A DNA stretch of 64,000 bases from Rhodeus uyekii. Taxonomy: Eukaryota; Chordata; Actinopteri; Cypriniformes; Acheilognathidae. Of this stretch, positions 37,101-50,452 are shown in pieces. The notes under the pieces are model-generated. The model made no database searches, was not told the origin of the DNA, and worked only from the letters and a program-made list of their open reading frames with translations. The stretch is from assembly GCA_037043235.1 (NCBI GenBank), contig JAWRVZ010000049.1:3937001-4001000 (forward strand), in the 5' to 3' direction. Position 1 is the first letter of the stretch, and the number at the start of each line of letters is the position of its first letter. The translations under genes were made by a program, and so were the position numbers.

Positions 37101-39166
37101 ACAAATCACAACTACAACTATAACCACAATCACACCTACAACTACAATCACAACTACAATCACACCTACAACCACAATCATAACTACAACTATAACCACA
37201 ATCATAACTACAACTATAACCACAATCACAACCGCAACTATAACTATAAATCACAACTACAATCACACCTACAACTACAGTCAAAACCACAACTATAGCT
37301 ACAACTACAATTAAAACCACAACCACACTTATAACTACAATAAAAACTACAACTATAACCACACCTATAATTACTACACAACTATAACTACAACCACAAA
37401 TCACAACTATAGCTACAACTACAACCATAACCACAACTAGGACAATAAATACAGCTACACCTACAACTACGACTATAACTACAACTATAAATACAACTAC
37501 AACCACAACTATAACTACAACCACAACTATAAATACAACTATGACTGAAACTACAACCACAACTACAACTACAACCACAACTATAAATACAAAGTTGTAG
37601 TTATAGTTGTGGTTGTAGTTTCAGTCAGTTTTATTTATAGAATAATAATGCAACTACAATAATAAAAGAATACAGCTATAATTACAGTAATGACTACAAC
37701 GATCCACACCAACATGCGATAATGTTCAGTTTTGTCAAGTGTTGCTTTAAATGCTTGAGCTCTTTAAAGTAGGAGGGACTCACCCAATATCAAGACGACG
37801 GTCTTCATGAGGTTAACCACCGTCTCCTTGTGCTTGACCTGCGAGGTGTGCTGACTCATGCGCCGGTTCTTGTGCCGGACGTAGACGAAGATGCGGGTGT
37901 AGACAGCCACCATGACCATGAAGATCAGCAGATTGCACACGGCCCAGAACACCAGGTAACTGCGGCTGTAGAGCGGTGCCATCCGGGAGCACTCCTCGAT
38001 TTTACACACGCAGCTCCAGCCCATAGTGGGCACAAGACCCATCACTACGGCGATGAGCCAGATGGCGACGATGAGCATCACGACCCTGTGGTTGGTCATT
38101 TCACTGTGGAGCTGCATGGTGAAGATGGTCTGGTGTCGCTCCAGTGCGATGGCCATCAGATTAATCACAGACGCGGTCAGACTGGTGTCGATCAAACCCT
38201 GAGACACGCAAAGACAGACAACAATCACACATGAGAGTCGCAACAAATACAATCATCTTGAAGACGTTTATCCATATCCCATCACCAAACTACTGGAGAA
38301 CCTCAGAAAGGCATTTAATCAATAGTTCTGCTCCAATACTTTACATTACACATTTATACTATAACGATTTAAGCATATGTCGTAATTCAGATATATTTTA
38401 AGATGGAAGAATGCGATTTAACAGACATGGCTTTCAAATGAAAGATTGGCATCAAAAATCAAAAACCGGTTTCTGAGCCATGGAGGAACAACTTCTGTAT
38501 AATTAAAGCTTTGACAGTCGAGTAAATGAAGCATCCAACACGCCACACTTGGGTTTCTGGTTAATTAAGAGCATCATTGGGACATTTGGAGTGTTTCTAG
38601 CTGTAGTTTCTGGTATGGACACACTATTTACTCTAAAACAAAGGCTCAGAAGAGTGTATAGGGAAACGGGACACACCCAGTATCAGATCTCCCTTCACCT
38701 ACACTCGGGAATATTCAACAGCTACAAACACTTCCTCAAACACGGCTTCATCTCTGTGCGCTTTCTATTGCCAAACCTTTGTGTTGTTTCTGCATTCAGC
38801 AGCAGCATTACTCATTAAACCCCAATCCCAGAAACGCCCAAACCACAGCCGTACCTGCCGCACAAACCACTGGTAAACGTTCAGCCGGATGGTCCAGGGG
38901 CCCGTGTGGAACATCAGGTACAGGTAGGAGATGCCGGCGAACAGGTCCGCGGCCGCCAGGTTGGCCAGCAGGTAGTATATGGGGTAATGAAACCTGCGGT
39001 TCAGGAAGATGGCCAACATGACCAGGATGTTGGCGAAGATCACAAACACACACACGAGCAGTCCCAGAGACACCACTACAACGTCTTTCGGCCGCCACAC
39101 TTCGCTGATGTTCTTCTTGCTGTTGTTGTAGAAGAAATCAATCGTCTGGTTGTTGTAGCAAACCAT
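34149..39166 (-). CDS. lpar2: Lysophosphatidic acid receptor 2 (G-protein-coupled receptor)
   Basis: Class A GPCR of the EDG/LPA group in the plasma membrane; binds lysophosphatidate and signals through Gi, Gq and G12/13. Coding exons: 39166-38855, 38198-37784 and 34480-34149 (1059 nt, 352 residues; human LPAR2 has 351). Start MVCYNNQTIDFFYNNS with N-glycosylation sites at N6, N14 and N19, then WRPKDVVVV, the LPAR2-type sequence before TM1. R103-Q104 at the start of TM3 is the phosphate-binding pair of LPA receptors. ERH replaces DRY as in all LPARs. NPIIYSYRD closes TM7 and a CxxC pair follows. The intron in TM6 (after LILG) is shared with vertebrate LPAR1-3. The phase-0 intron right after Q104 is an additional one. 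The first coding exon extends upstream to an acceptor (TCCTGTGCCACAG) at 39268, so 5' UTR exons exist. The C terminus (SAGSKR) lacks the PDZ ligand of mammalian LPAR2. Whether this is lpar2a or lpar2b is not decided. Confidence 0.93.
35396..37627 (-). repeat. Hexamer-based satellite array in lpar2 intron 2
   Basis: About 2.2 kb of CAACTA, TAACTA, TAACCA, CAATCA and CACCTA hexamers, arranged in larger units such as the 24-mer CAACTACAACTATAACCACA plus ATCA. The six-base period leaves frames open for over 500 codons as Val/Ile-rich nonsense on the minus strand. The array therefore creates long apparent ORFs without biological meaning. At its right end (37542-37575 and 37594-37627) the repeat turns around and forms a near-perfect inverted repeat with an 18-nt loop. 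Confidence 0.95.
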
Positions 39167-42100
39167 CGTGGCACACAGCGATCAGAGAGGTGGGAGTGAA
39201 TGGAAGGGGTCAGAGGTCATTCATCGAGGGATGGAGCCGTGAACCTTCAGTCTGAAGAATGGGATCTACTGTGGCACAGGAGAAACACAAGACAACACAA
39301 TGCTATTCAGGTTAATCATGTCACATATCAGGTTGGGTGAAGCGACTCTCAGTCAGCTTTCAGCTGGAAATAACACGATGTGCAATTATAATTATCATGA
39401 AGACGATGAAAGCTGTTTTACAACCTTAGGATTGGTTACTCTTTCATAACACACATTATCTGGATGTTTTACTGATTAATCAGTCCAATACAAATCTAGA
39501 CATATATAAACAACTGATAGCTCTAAATATTTATATTTATTTATTATAATTTGCATTATTTGAATCATTTTATTATAATTTTCTTTAAGGAACACCATTT
39601 TATGAACATTAATGTATTTGACATTTTTAAGCCAGATTCTCGTTTGCCATTGATGATTCTCATTACTGAAATATAATTATTAATATTTACTTATATTGGC
39701 ATTAATCAATCATAACATAAATATTTAATTTAAAAAAACTTTTTCTTCACATTAATGAGATTTTCTATTTGAAAGAGAATTAAAATATTTGACAGTGGCA
39801 TTATTTTCATGACAAATAAATTGCGTAAGCTAGCATATCGGCAATGATTTTATCTTATTACTGTAATACAAGTTATACATTTATAAATCAGCATATATTA
39901 AATCCACTACACTAAAAACAAGATTGCAAGCACACACACATACACACACACACACACCAGTGGCGGACCGAGCAAATACGGGGCCCTAGGCAAATTTTGA
40001 AAAGGGGCCCCTCCATAGGCGGAGTTTCACTTTTGTGCTTGGGGGGGCACCTACCAGGCCAGCAGACCACGAGCTCAGATTTTTTTTTTTATATCATATT
40101 TATATATCATTCATTCTACATATAAAATACATTTACAATGAACAATGACTTTATACCAGTGCTTCTCAATTATTTTCTGTCACGCCCCCCTAGGAAGAGG
40201 TAAAAATTTCGCTCACCCCTTATTGTTTCCATGGCAACGCGTCATGCTTGTCACCTGACATACCGCAGTCACAAAAAGCGCTGTATAATAGATAATTCAA
40301 AATAGTCACCAACTTGTTGCCTCAACTTGTTGAAACCTAAAAGAAATCTTATGTGGTTGAAAACACTGAATTATTTTGATAAATGACAAGCTCTGAGTGC
40401 GTCTTTTTTTGGATCAGTGCCAGATATCGCGTGAAAACACGTGTGAATTTAGTGGTTGATCACGTGACACATGAACACCGGTGTGATCGTACACGTCAAA
40501 GGATGAGGAGACGGTTATCTGAACTTCATATCTGCTGCTCTTGTTCAGTGCAAGAAAACACTCCCTGGCAAAAAAAAAGCATGTACCCCAGGGTCACGCA
40601 CCGTTATCATCTCACAAACCTCAGATTCAACCCACACAGGACAAACATCCTCATCGAGCGCAGAACTGCCTGACTCAGGAAACACACTTCACACAGACAC
40701 AACCGAACAAAAAAAGTCGCTAATCGCTACTATCTTACACCACAAACACACACAACATCACTTGCAGATGACGTGTCAATGAGTCTCAACCATACACACA
40801 TCCCTTAAAAATAAATGCTCCGAATGAGGGTTTCCACTGAAAGACCACAGAAAACCAGTTTTGGTTCCCCAAAGTGAACCGTTGTTAAAATAACCTTAGT
40901 GTGAACGTCCATCTAAACAATCTAAAGAAGCTTCTTCTACTGTAAAAAAGTATTTTGTGCAACGGAAAGGCAAGAAACAAGAAAATATCTCATTTAATTC
41001 AATGAAAGACGTACCGCAACTTTGTGGAAACAGGTCAAAGGTCGACTCTACATAGATATAATACAAGTGATGTCGTTAACTAAAACGATTTCTGTTCAGT
41101 GAAAGAACGCTAAATGAAAAATTTAATTCAAAGGTTGCCTTGCAATAAACTGAAATAAGCACTAAAATTATTACACATTCCTGCATTTATCAAACGCTTT
41201 TATCATCGCATTCAAGAAACACATTGATATTATAATCAGTTCTTACTTTCCCTGGGAATCAAACCCATGATTATTCTTTGTACATTTCTGGTAACCACTT
41301 ATTTATAAGTCTACAGTTTTACTTATTGCACAGTTTATTTCACTTATTTTATTTCACCCTTTATTTTTTACTTGATATATTTATAATTCTACTTATATAG
41401 TACTTTTTATCCTATTTCTATTGTAATTTTTTATTTTAAGTTTTTATAACTGTAATTTGCCCTGTCCATGAAGCGGACCTGTTTACACTTCACTGCCAGC
41501 TGTATATAACTGTGTATGTGACAAATAAAACTCTTGAATCTTGACCTTGATGTTGCAAGCGCTGCTCTCTACTGTTAGACACACAGGAAAGCCATTATTA
41601 ACCTGAAAACCATAAAACCTAAGACAAGCTAAAACTTTTTAAACCCAAATAGAAACATTTAAAACAAAAAACTAGTACAATGACAAAAGTTCCGTAAAAC
41701 TATGACTATTTTCAAGTAACCTGAACTAACCACTCTGACGTTTTTCAGAAAGTAACTATAACTGCAGATCAGCTTGTTCTGTGAAACACTGAACCGCGAT
41801 TGTTAGAAAATCTCAAGCAAACGTGGAGGAAGTTTCATCATCGACCATAAAGACAAAGTGAAACATTCCTCTACAGATGAAAAAAGAAGCGGCGAGACGG
41901 AAACATCAGTGTGTATGAGAAACAGACTGATCTGAGATCTCCGTCTCAAACGTGTGTGTGTGTGTGTGTGTAGACAGACCTGAATCGCCTCAGTCTCGTA
42001 AGAACTCAAACCTGTGACCACAGAGAGACACCTTCAGACCCTTCAGAAGCCCATCGCTTCTCTGCTGGGAACTCTGAACTACAGCATCAGCAAATGTGAG

Positions 42101-42182
42101 AGTTTCCGACCATCAGCCTCTCAGAGGAACTAACATGTGCAGCTGAACCCACAAACACTCAAACACAGACAACACTGCAAAC
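39167..42182. other. Upstream region or first intron of lpar2; transposon ends
   Basis: The minus-strand acceptor at 39269-39270 marks the beginning of the first coding exon of lpar2, so this stretch is likely intron. At 39958 CAGTGGCGGACCGAGC followed by GGGGCCCTAGGCAAA, and at 40157 CAGTGCTTCTCAATTATTTT followed by CACGCCCCCC, are typical left termini of fish non-autonomous DNA transposons; matching right ends were not found. A SINE copy at 41160-41600 is split by an insert. No coding exon was recognised. Confidence 0.45.
41160..41600 (-). repeat. tRNA-derived SINE split by an approximately 270-bp insert
   Basis: The halves TTTATCAAACGCTTTTATCA through GAATCAAACCCATGA (to about 41272) and CCTTGATGTTGCAAGCGCTG (from about 41546) are contiguous in the intact copy at 63676-63810. 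The insert between them contains a (T/A)-rich sequence with CAGTTTATTTCACTTATTTT and ends in AATAAAACTCTTGAATCTTGA. In the intact copy the join reads CCCATGACCTTGATG. Confidence 0.6.
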
Positions 42183-43127
42183 GGGCAGTTGACAAATAAG
42201 GCTGAAACAGCATTTTCTCAAAAAAAGTTCTAAATTGCTTGAGAATTGTATGCATTTGTAAAGTTCAAATACTGTTGTTTGTGAAACTGTTTGAGGTTAG
42301 CAGATTTTTTTCCTCATAATTTAATTTATTAAGCTTTTTTCACAGCGCCAGGCAAATTATGTCCTGCGGTGTGACATGACATTACTATAAAATTCAAATA
42401 TTTAAATGTTATTAATTTCAAATACAAATCAGGTATGCTTTAAGTTTAACAAATATTCTTAAAGAATGATCATTAAAATTCTGCATATAATTTTTTTCCA
42501 CAGCTGTTTTTTGATTATATTCGTTGCTTGTGCCACCTTTTACCACTCACTCCAGTGGAAATATTGTGTAAAATTAGAAAAAAATATATAGTTATATTAA
42601 TTATATAGTTATATTATGCGATGTTTTCAAATGCATATAATTATTTAAGCTAGTTAACATAGTAAAAGTCAATTAATTGTGTTTGAAGTGATGTCACACC
42701 ACAGGACTTCCCGTCACACCACAGGACGAAATGAGACACTGTATGAACATTTATGGTGAAATTTATTGAATACTTTTGTAACAAATTCATTTGCATCTCT
42801 GTTTGAATATTAATGAAAATGCACCATGTCAGTACAATCTTATTACTTAGTGTATGAATTTGAACAAAAAACATAGTGAACAAGACATACTGAAAAATTA
42901 ACATTTTGGAGGCGTCAAATCAGACCCAGTCATAAAGACCATTCATTTATATTTTTAACTTAAGACTAAACAAATATCTTGTTTATCAGGAGAAAGTAAT
43001 TACAATCCTGCTGAAATAATTAAAAGCATTTTAAATCATCAATTCAGCTCTTTAAGCAAAGATTCCAGTGAAGAGACATTTGATATTCTGTAGTGTCACT
43101 AACAAAAGATAAGACCATAAACATGAC

Positions 43128-43831
43128 TGTCAGGGTTCTGCCGCATTCGGTCTAGTAATTTCTTGGTTTTGTGGCAGAGCTCTGACAATACCGTAATGTC
43201 TCGTATTTGATGTGTGTGCGCACGGTTGTCTGTGTAACGTCTTATGTGCGGGTTATGATGTCTGATCCCGAGGCTGGTCTTGTCTGGTTTCGGTTTGTGT
43301 TGGGATTCGGACATTCATGACCCGTGTGTTCCTCCTTGTCATGAGCGCGCGAGCTGAGGGTTTCCTCGTTCTCGTTCAGTCTATGTTTTGTGATTGGGCG
43401 TAGTTCAAGCTCTGCTCGAGCCGCGTTCTCTCGGGTCCGTGTGCAGTGTTGTGAGCACGTGGTTCATGTTTTCATCAGCCGCATGTTTTCATGTTGCGTC
43501 TTTGTTTAATGTGGACACGACTGCGTGTTCATGTCTCGTCTATGTGTAACCCTCCCACCTTGTTTCCCTGCTTAACTATGATTTGTCCAGCTGTGTTCTC
43601 ATCAATTACCCTTCCTCCTGTGTGTATTTAATCTCCTCATGTTTGCTGTCCTGTGTCACTTCGTTGTCATTTCTAGCCGTCAGTCGTGTCGTTCCAGTTT
43701 CATGTCCTGCCTTGCCTTGCCTTGCCTAGTCTAGTTTCTAGTTTTTCCCCCCCTGGGACGGTTTGTTTGATTTTGTTAATAAAGTTCATCCTATTTGCAA
43801 ATTGAGTCCTCGCTCTCCTAAAACCCTGACA
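43128..43831 (+). mobile_element. Solo LTR with 6-bp target duplication
   Basis: The 704-bp unit begins TGTCAGGGTT and ends AACCCTGACA, thus TG...CA with extended inverted ends. It is flanked by CATGAC on both sides (43122-43127 and 43832-43837). GTTAATAAAGTTC near 43780 supplies a poly(A) signal, which sets plus orientation. It has no internal coding region and no second LTR, so recombination between LTRs probably removed the body. The superfamily is not determined. Confidence 0.8.
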
Positions 43832-43922
43832 CATGACAACCTGTTAGAGCCAACATTTAAAAAAAAAATCACTTTAAAAACAATGAACAGTGACTGTTAA
43901 CATACACATACAACAAATACAT

Positions 43923-46900
43923 GGGCCATTCTACAGAATTGGTGACAAAACAGAGTTGGAACCATCTTGAAATGTTTTATTTTTCTCCCACAAATTTTGC
44001 ACGTATGCAAATTGTACAATATCCAAGGTATACATTTCTAGTAATTGTGCGGTTAGTTCTCAAATTGTATTTTCAGAAAATGCTCGAATATTTTCATACA
44101 CCCCAAATTTGTCACTACCAAAACACAACAATATATCATAAATTAAGCAGGCTTATAATGACCTATTAAGATTTTGTTTACATCAACCTTGTAAATATAT
44201 TTTTTCTCTATTTAAAAATTTTTTTTTACAGGTTAAATCAATAAAAATGACAAATTTAATAATATTTTAAGTGTCATTTATGAGATTTGTTGTATTTTGA
44301 ACCCAATCTTTATGTAGAAGGCATAAAGTTTATCATACTGATTTCAAAGTTAAGGATTCATTAGTTTGAATATGCATTAAACTAAACACTATCATAACGT
44401 CTTAGTTGATAATTCAATATACTTTATTTTTGACAAAACTTTCCATCTTTTGGTAGTGACAGCACATTTTCGGTAGTGACAGTAATGTTTTGGTAGTGAC
44501 CCCAATACTTAGTTTGCCATAGTTGAATCAGACATTCAACATTTTATGTTAATACAAATATCTAATTATATTGCACATATGCAGTCAGCACGTACACTCA
44601 CCTAAAGGATTATTAGGAACTCACACTAATACTGTGTTTGACCCCCTTTCAGCTTCAGAACTGCCTTAATTCTACATTGACATTGATTCAACAAAGTGCT
44701 GAAAGCATTCTTTAGAAATGTTGGTCATATTGATAGGAGCATCTTGCAGTTGATGGAGATTTGTGGGATGCACATCCAGGACACGAAGCTCCCGTTCCTC
44801 CACATCCCAAAGATGCTCTATTGGGTTGAGATCTGGTGACTGTGGGGCATTTTAGTGCCGTGAACTCATTGTCATGTTCAAGAAACCAATTTGAAATGAT
44901 TCGAGCTTTGTGACGGTGCATTATCCTGCTGGAACCATCAGAGGATGGCACATGGTGGTCATAAAGGGACGTAAACATGGTCAGAAACAATGCTCAGGTA
45001 GGTTGTGGCATTTAAACGATGCCCAATTGGCACTAAAGGGCCTAAAGCGTGCCAAGAAAACATCCCCCACACCATTACACCACCACCACCAGCCTGCACA
45101 GTGGTAACAAGGCATGATGGATCCATGTTCTCCTTTTGTTTACGTCAAATTCATTCATCTGAATGTCTCAACAGAAATCCAGACTCATCAGACCAGCAAC
45201 ATTTTTCCAGTCTTCAACTGTCCAATTTTTTCCTATTTGTTGTGGAGATGAGTGGCACCCGGTGGGTCTTCTGCTGTTGAAGCCCATCCGCCTCAAGGTT
45301 GTGCGTGTTGTGGCTTCACAAATGCTTTGCTGCAAACCTCGGTTGTAACGAGTGGTTATTTCAGTCAAAGTTGCTCTTCTATCAGCTTGAATCAGTCTCC
45401 CATGACCTCTGACCTCTAGCATCAACAAGGCATTTTCTCCCACAGGACTGCCGCATACTGGATGCTTTTTACTGGATGCATACTGGATGCTTTTCCCTTT
45501 TCACACCATTCTCTGTAAACCCTAGAAATGGTTGTGTGTGAAAATCCCAGTAACTGAGCAGATTGTGAAACACTCAGACCGGCCCGTCTGGCAGCAACAA
45601 CCATGCCACGCTCAAACCTGCTGAAATCACCTTTCTTTCCCATTCTGACATTCAGTTTGGAGTTCAGGAGATTGTCTTGACCAGGACCAACCCCTAAATG
45701 CATTGAAGCAGCTGCCATGTTGATTAGATTGATTAGAAAATTGCAATAATGAGAGATTGAACAGGTGTTCCTAATAATCCTTTAGGTGAGTGTATAACAT
45801 ATTCATTCAGATAATTATCCAGAACCACATAGAGACACTCTCTGTCTCTCTCTTGTAGTCTTTCTAGGCATTAATATCATAGAAATTAACATTATTGACA
45901 ACAACCTAACAATCCAATCATCCTATCTATAACCCCTCCAGTTCGAATCGCTCGCTCCAAGCAGGACTCAAACCCTGCTCCGCTGGTATGAGAGTCAGAC
46001 TGTTGCATATCATTGACTGCACCCTTAATTGTAACCTTATCACATTACATAATTTTAACTTGCATACTAAAACACTAAAAAAAAATACTACAGTAGTAAT
46101 GATTTGCATAACTTATAACTTAAAAAAAAAAGTTCAGAAAACTTAAAAGTTAAAGGCAACCAGCTGCAGAACATTTGAGTTTTCTCAAATTAGGGCCAAT
46201 AGTGGTACAAACTTTGAATTATCTCAATTTTTTTTCCTGTTAAATAGTTGATTAAACTTTAAAAGCTGAATTTGTCATACAAAACATAAGTTGGATTTTT
46301 TTACACTGTACAACATTTTTGTTTATTACGGATTAATAAAGCATTATGTGTTCCCTTTTGTCACTACCAAAACAATGATGTCACAACCGAAACTTCAGGA
46401 CATGTTTCGGTTGTGACTGTTTTGGATAATTTTGAGCCTAGCTCGAAGATGCAAATCAGCACATGGTTAGCAATCACTGGTCAGAACAGTGGTACACATA
46501 TAAAAACTACATTTTATGGAATAACATCCCAAAACGTTTTCTTAATAGCAGAAAAAATGTGTTTGGTAGTGACATTCCTTAGAGTTACAGACAGATTTTC
46601 AGACTTTAGAACACATTTACCTCAAAATGATGGGATCAATCTACTCACCATATAGCATATGAGAGAGAGGGACGTAGGAATATTTCCTGATCAAAAATGT
46701 AGGGCTGTGGTTAAAATCAGTCTCACCCAATGGACTAAAACATTCAGTGTTTTGGTAGTGACATGAAAATATGGGACATGTTTTTTTACATAAAGATTCA
46801 TGATTTAAAAATAAAAAAAAATCTAAAAAAAATGAAGTTAAAATTTTTAAAACTAAACAAAAAGATGCGTTTAAAAACAAGAATGGAAAAAATTGCAAAA

Positions 46901-46974
46901 AAATTTAAATATTTTGACAAGTTTAAATTTACATGTAAGGGTTTGGGACAGTCACCTCCTAATTGAAAGTACCC
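43923..46974. mobile_element. Unclassified AT-rich TIR element with TTTTGGTAGTGACA keyword (element R2)
   Basis: The termini are imperfect inverted repeats: GGGCCATTCTACAGAATTGG then TGAC (43923-43946), and complementary GGGTACTTTCAATTAGGAGG then TGAC (46974-46951). The keyword, in either strand, is at 44110-44123, 44448-44461, 44467-44481, 44488-44501, 46359-46372, 46562-46574 and 46750-46763. A variant pair GTCACAACCGAAAC / GTTTCGGTTGTGAC (46380-46393, 46404-46417) is a perfect 14-bp inverted repeat with a 10-nt loop. A Tc1 element is nested at 44595-45792. No coding sequence of its own was recognised. The left end resembles that of R1. Confidence 0.5.
44595..45792 (-). mobile_element. Tc1/mariner-type element with decayed transposase
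   Basis: Perfect-looking terminal repeats CACTCACCTAAAGGATTATT and its complement at 45792 are flanked by TA on both sides (44593-44594, 45793-45794). On the minus strand an N-terminal region (45718-45422) shows MGKKGDFSRFERGMVVAARR then SVSQSAQLLGFSHTTISRV, a helix-turn-helix. A middle part (45443-45168) shows TRTTLRRMGFNSRRP. The catalytic half is fragmented, though a WTVEDWKNV-like block remains and a QDNAP-equivalent is damaged. It is therefore inactive. Confidence 0.85.
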
Positions 46975-47123
46975 AATACATGATGATATTATAAATATAA
47001 AGCTTTTAAATATTATTGTGTGTTTCAATAAATAATTTAAGGATCTTAGTAAACATCTAAGACTTGAATATTTAAATGCTTGTCAAATGTGTTTCTTGGA
47101 TGGGGGACACCAAATGTAACGGC

Positions 47124-47988
<865 letters not shown>

Positions 47989-49229
47989 TATATGCAAAAA
48001 TATGCTAGTGGTCCAAAAAGTGTGACATGAGGATGAAAATCAGAAACGTCAGTAATCTTAGGGAAACAAACATATTTGATACCTTAATAACCCTTCTCTA
48101 CAATGCAGCAATAGGGAAGATCAAATCTTATAGGCCTTAGAGAAAAATCACTTTGATCGAGAACCCTCCAGAAATGTAACGTACATCACATTGTGTCCAA
48201 CAAAAGCCCAGAAATAACCTGTTAATTGGGCTAGCCCTCAAATAAGCCCACACAGCATTTATGTTAATATTAACTTGAAAAACCAAAATAGTAGGCAAAC
48301 TCTTAGTTGTCTATAGCAATGGAGCACTTTGTAAACTGGACACCGTGATGTACGTTACACATTAAATAACTGAGCCACAAACATTTATCTTAAAAGAATA
48401 CAACTGTACTAAAATTATTCAAAATACATTTATGACATTCAAATGATCTCAAACAACATCTCATTGGATCTTTGCTCTAAATTTTTTCTAATTTTCAGTG
48501 TGATTATGATGGAGTGAAATAATGTACAAAAGTGCGGTGAGAAAAGTAACGGGTACCACGTGACAAATCCATTCAATGAATACATTGTGATGTACGGAAC
48601 ACTGTTAAAAATGTCACTTATTTCAATATTTGATAACTCTGGACCCTGGTACATGAGCATCCTATACGATATCTATATCCTATCTAAGACACGAAGGGCG
48701 ATTTCCACAGTGTAAAGATCAGATGACGTAATACGTTTTGTTTACGTGCGTCACTCGGGAAACCCACGTGGGTGGTTTATCCAGAGAACATCTCGGGTCG
48801 TGATCGCTCCTTCTGACGATTTTATAACAGTTTGAACGTTCATCACAAAACTGGACACGAAGATACCGGCTTCATTTAATTCATCAGTAGATCGTAGCAG
48901 TATTGTCTAACAATAAAAGCTGAATAATGAATGTTTACACATATAAATTATTTAATTATCACGATTAGCACAAATTATTTTTGTCTGTACGATCAGGATT
49001 TTACACACTTTGAACGTACATCACAGCATCACGTTACGCGAATTTCAAAATCATTTTTCTCAAAGAAGGGGATATTTTTCGGCAAAAAACAGCTTGACGA
49101 TGGTTAGATTGTATAACTTCCCTAACAAATAAATCAAAACATTTGGGGAATACAAGTATTTTGTGAGGGAAAAAGTAGGAGTTTTTGTACATGGCGTACA
49201 ATGTCACGCTCGGTGCTTCAAAATTTGTT

Positions 49230-50347
49230 CAGTTTTGTCAAAGTCAAGTCAAAGTCAAAGTCAGCTTTATTGTCAATTCTGCAATATATACAGTACATAT
49301 AGAGAATTGAAATTCCGTTACTCTCAGACCCAAGGCGAATACAGTTAACAACAACAATAATTTAACAGTAACAGTAACAACAACAACAACAACAGAAGAT
49401 GAAGATAAAATACAATAAAATTAAACTAGATGGATAAAGTGAGTTATGGAGGTAAAGTGGCGATGGCAAATAGTGCAAACAATAGTAAATAGTAATAGTG
49501 CAAATTACAAATTAAGGCAGTGCAAATGTAATAGGAGAGAAATGCAAGGACAACATAATGAGGTAGATGAAAAAGGAGAAGAACTGAAGGGGGGGGGGGG
49601 GTGATTCAGAGATCAGGTGCATGGTGCAGAAGAGGGGAGAGTCGGCAGAGTCGGGAGGGAGTTCAATGCCCTGACAGCTTGGGGAATGAAGCTGTCCTTC
49701 AGTCTATTGGTCCTTTCCTGGAGACTGCGTAGTCTCCTCCCTGATGGCAGCAGACTGAAGAGGCTGTGGGATGGGTGGGTGGGGTCTCTCGCAATGGTGA
49801 GGGCTTTGTGGGAGAGGCGGGAGTTATAAATGTCCTGGAGGGGTGGGAGAGAGACAGCAACGATCTTCTCAGCTGCTCTCACTATGTGCTGAAGGGCTTT
49901 TCGGCAGGATGCGTTGCATGCGCCGTACCACACAGGGATGCAGCAGCTGGACAGAATGCTCTCGATGGTGCCTCTGTAGAAGGTGCACATGATGGGGGCT
50001 GTGACTCCGGCTCTTCTCAGCTTACGGAGAAAGTAGAATCGCTGCTGTGCTTTCTTGGTCAGTGCTGTGGTGTTGGTGGTCCAGGAGAGGTCTTCTGTGA
50101 TATGTACACCCAGAAATGTTGTGCTCCTCACCCTTTCCACGGTCGCACCGTTGATGGTCAGAGGAGTGTGCTGGGTGTGCATTCTCCTGAAGTCAACAAC
50201 AATCTCCTTGGTCTTCTCCATGTTCAGAGAGAGATTGTTGTCGCCACACCACCTGGCCAGGCGGCTCTCCTCATTCCTGAAGTTTGTCTCATCGCCGTTG
50301 CTGATGAGACCAACTACAGTCGTGTCGTCCGCAAATTTGATTATTAA
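49230..50347 (-). mobile_element. 5'-truncated LINE of the L2/CR1 group
   Basis: The minus-strand frame 50221-49613 encodes the C-terminal third of an RT polyprotein. It starts EKTKEIVVDFRRM, then TTFLGVHITEDLSWT, KKAQQRFYFLRKLRRAG, TFYRGTIESILSSC and WYG, and ends in a tail with LPSGRRLRSLQERTNRLKDS and FIPQAVRALN before the stop at 49613. These are the thumb and connection blocks of L2/CR1-type LINEs. The 49230-49610 part is the 3' UTR and reads AGTCAGCTTTATTGTCAATT near its end. The palm YADD lies beyond the truncated 5' end at about 50347. The open frame is intact, so insertion is fairly recent. Confidence 0.85.
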
Positions 50348-50452
50348 ATTGCTGTTGTGTGTGTGCAGTCGATTTGGGTATCAAATTGCTGTTGTGTGTG
50401 TGTGTGCAGTCGATTTGGGTATCAAATTGCTGTTGTGTGTGGGTGTGCAGCA
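50345..50452. repeat. Approximately 41-bp tandem repeat, about 2.5 copies
   Basis: Units containing TATCAAATTGCTGTTGTGTG, TGTGTGTGCAG and TCGATTTGGG follow each other directly after the LINE truncation point. Confidence 0.8.

Noticed and set aside
35506..37102. Minus-strand Val/Ile-rich (509 codons) and Cys/Ser-rich frames
   Set aside because: Direct consequence of a six-base period repeat inside the lpar2 intron.
45930..46010. tRNA-like sequence with GGGTTTGAGTCCTGC on the minus strand
   Set aside because: Only a B-box-like part is present and no full cloverleaf can be drawn; more likely a SINE head fragment.
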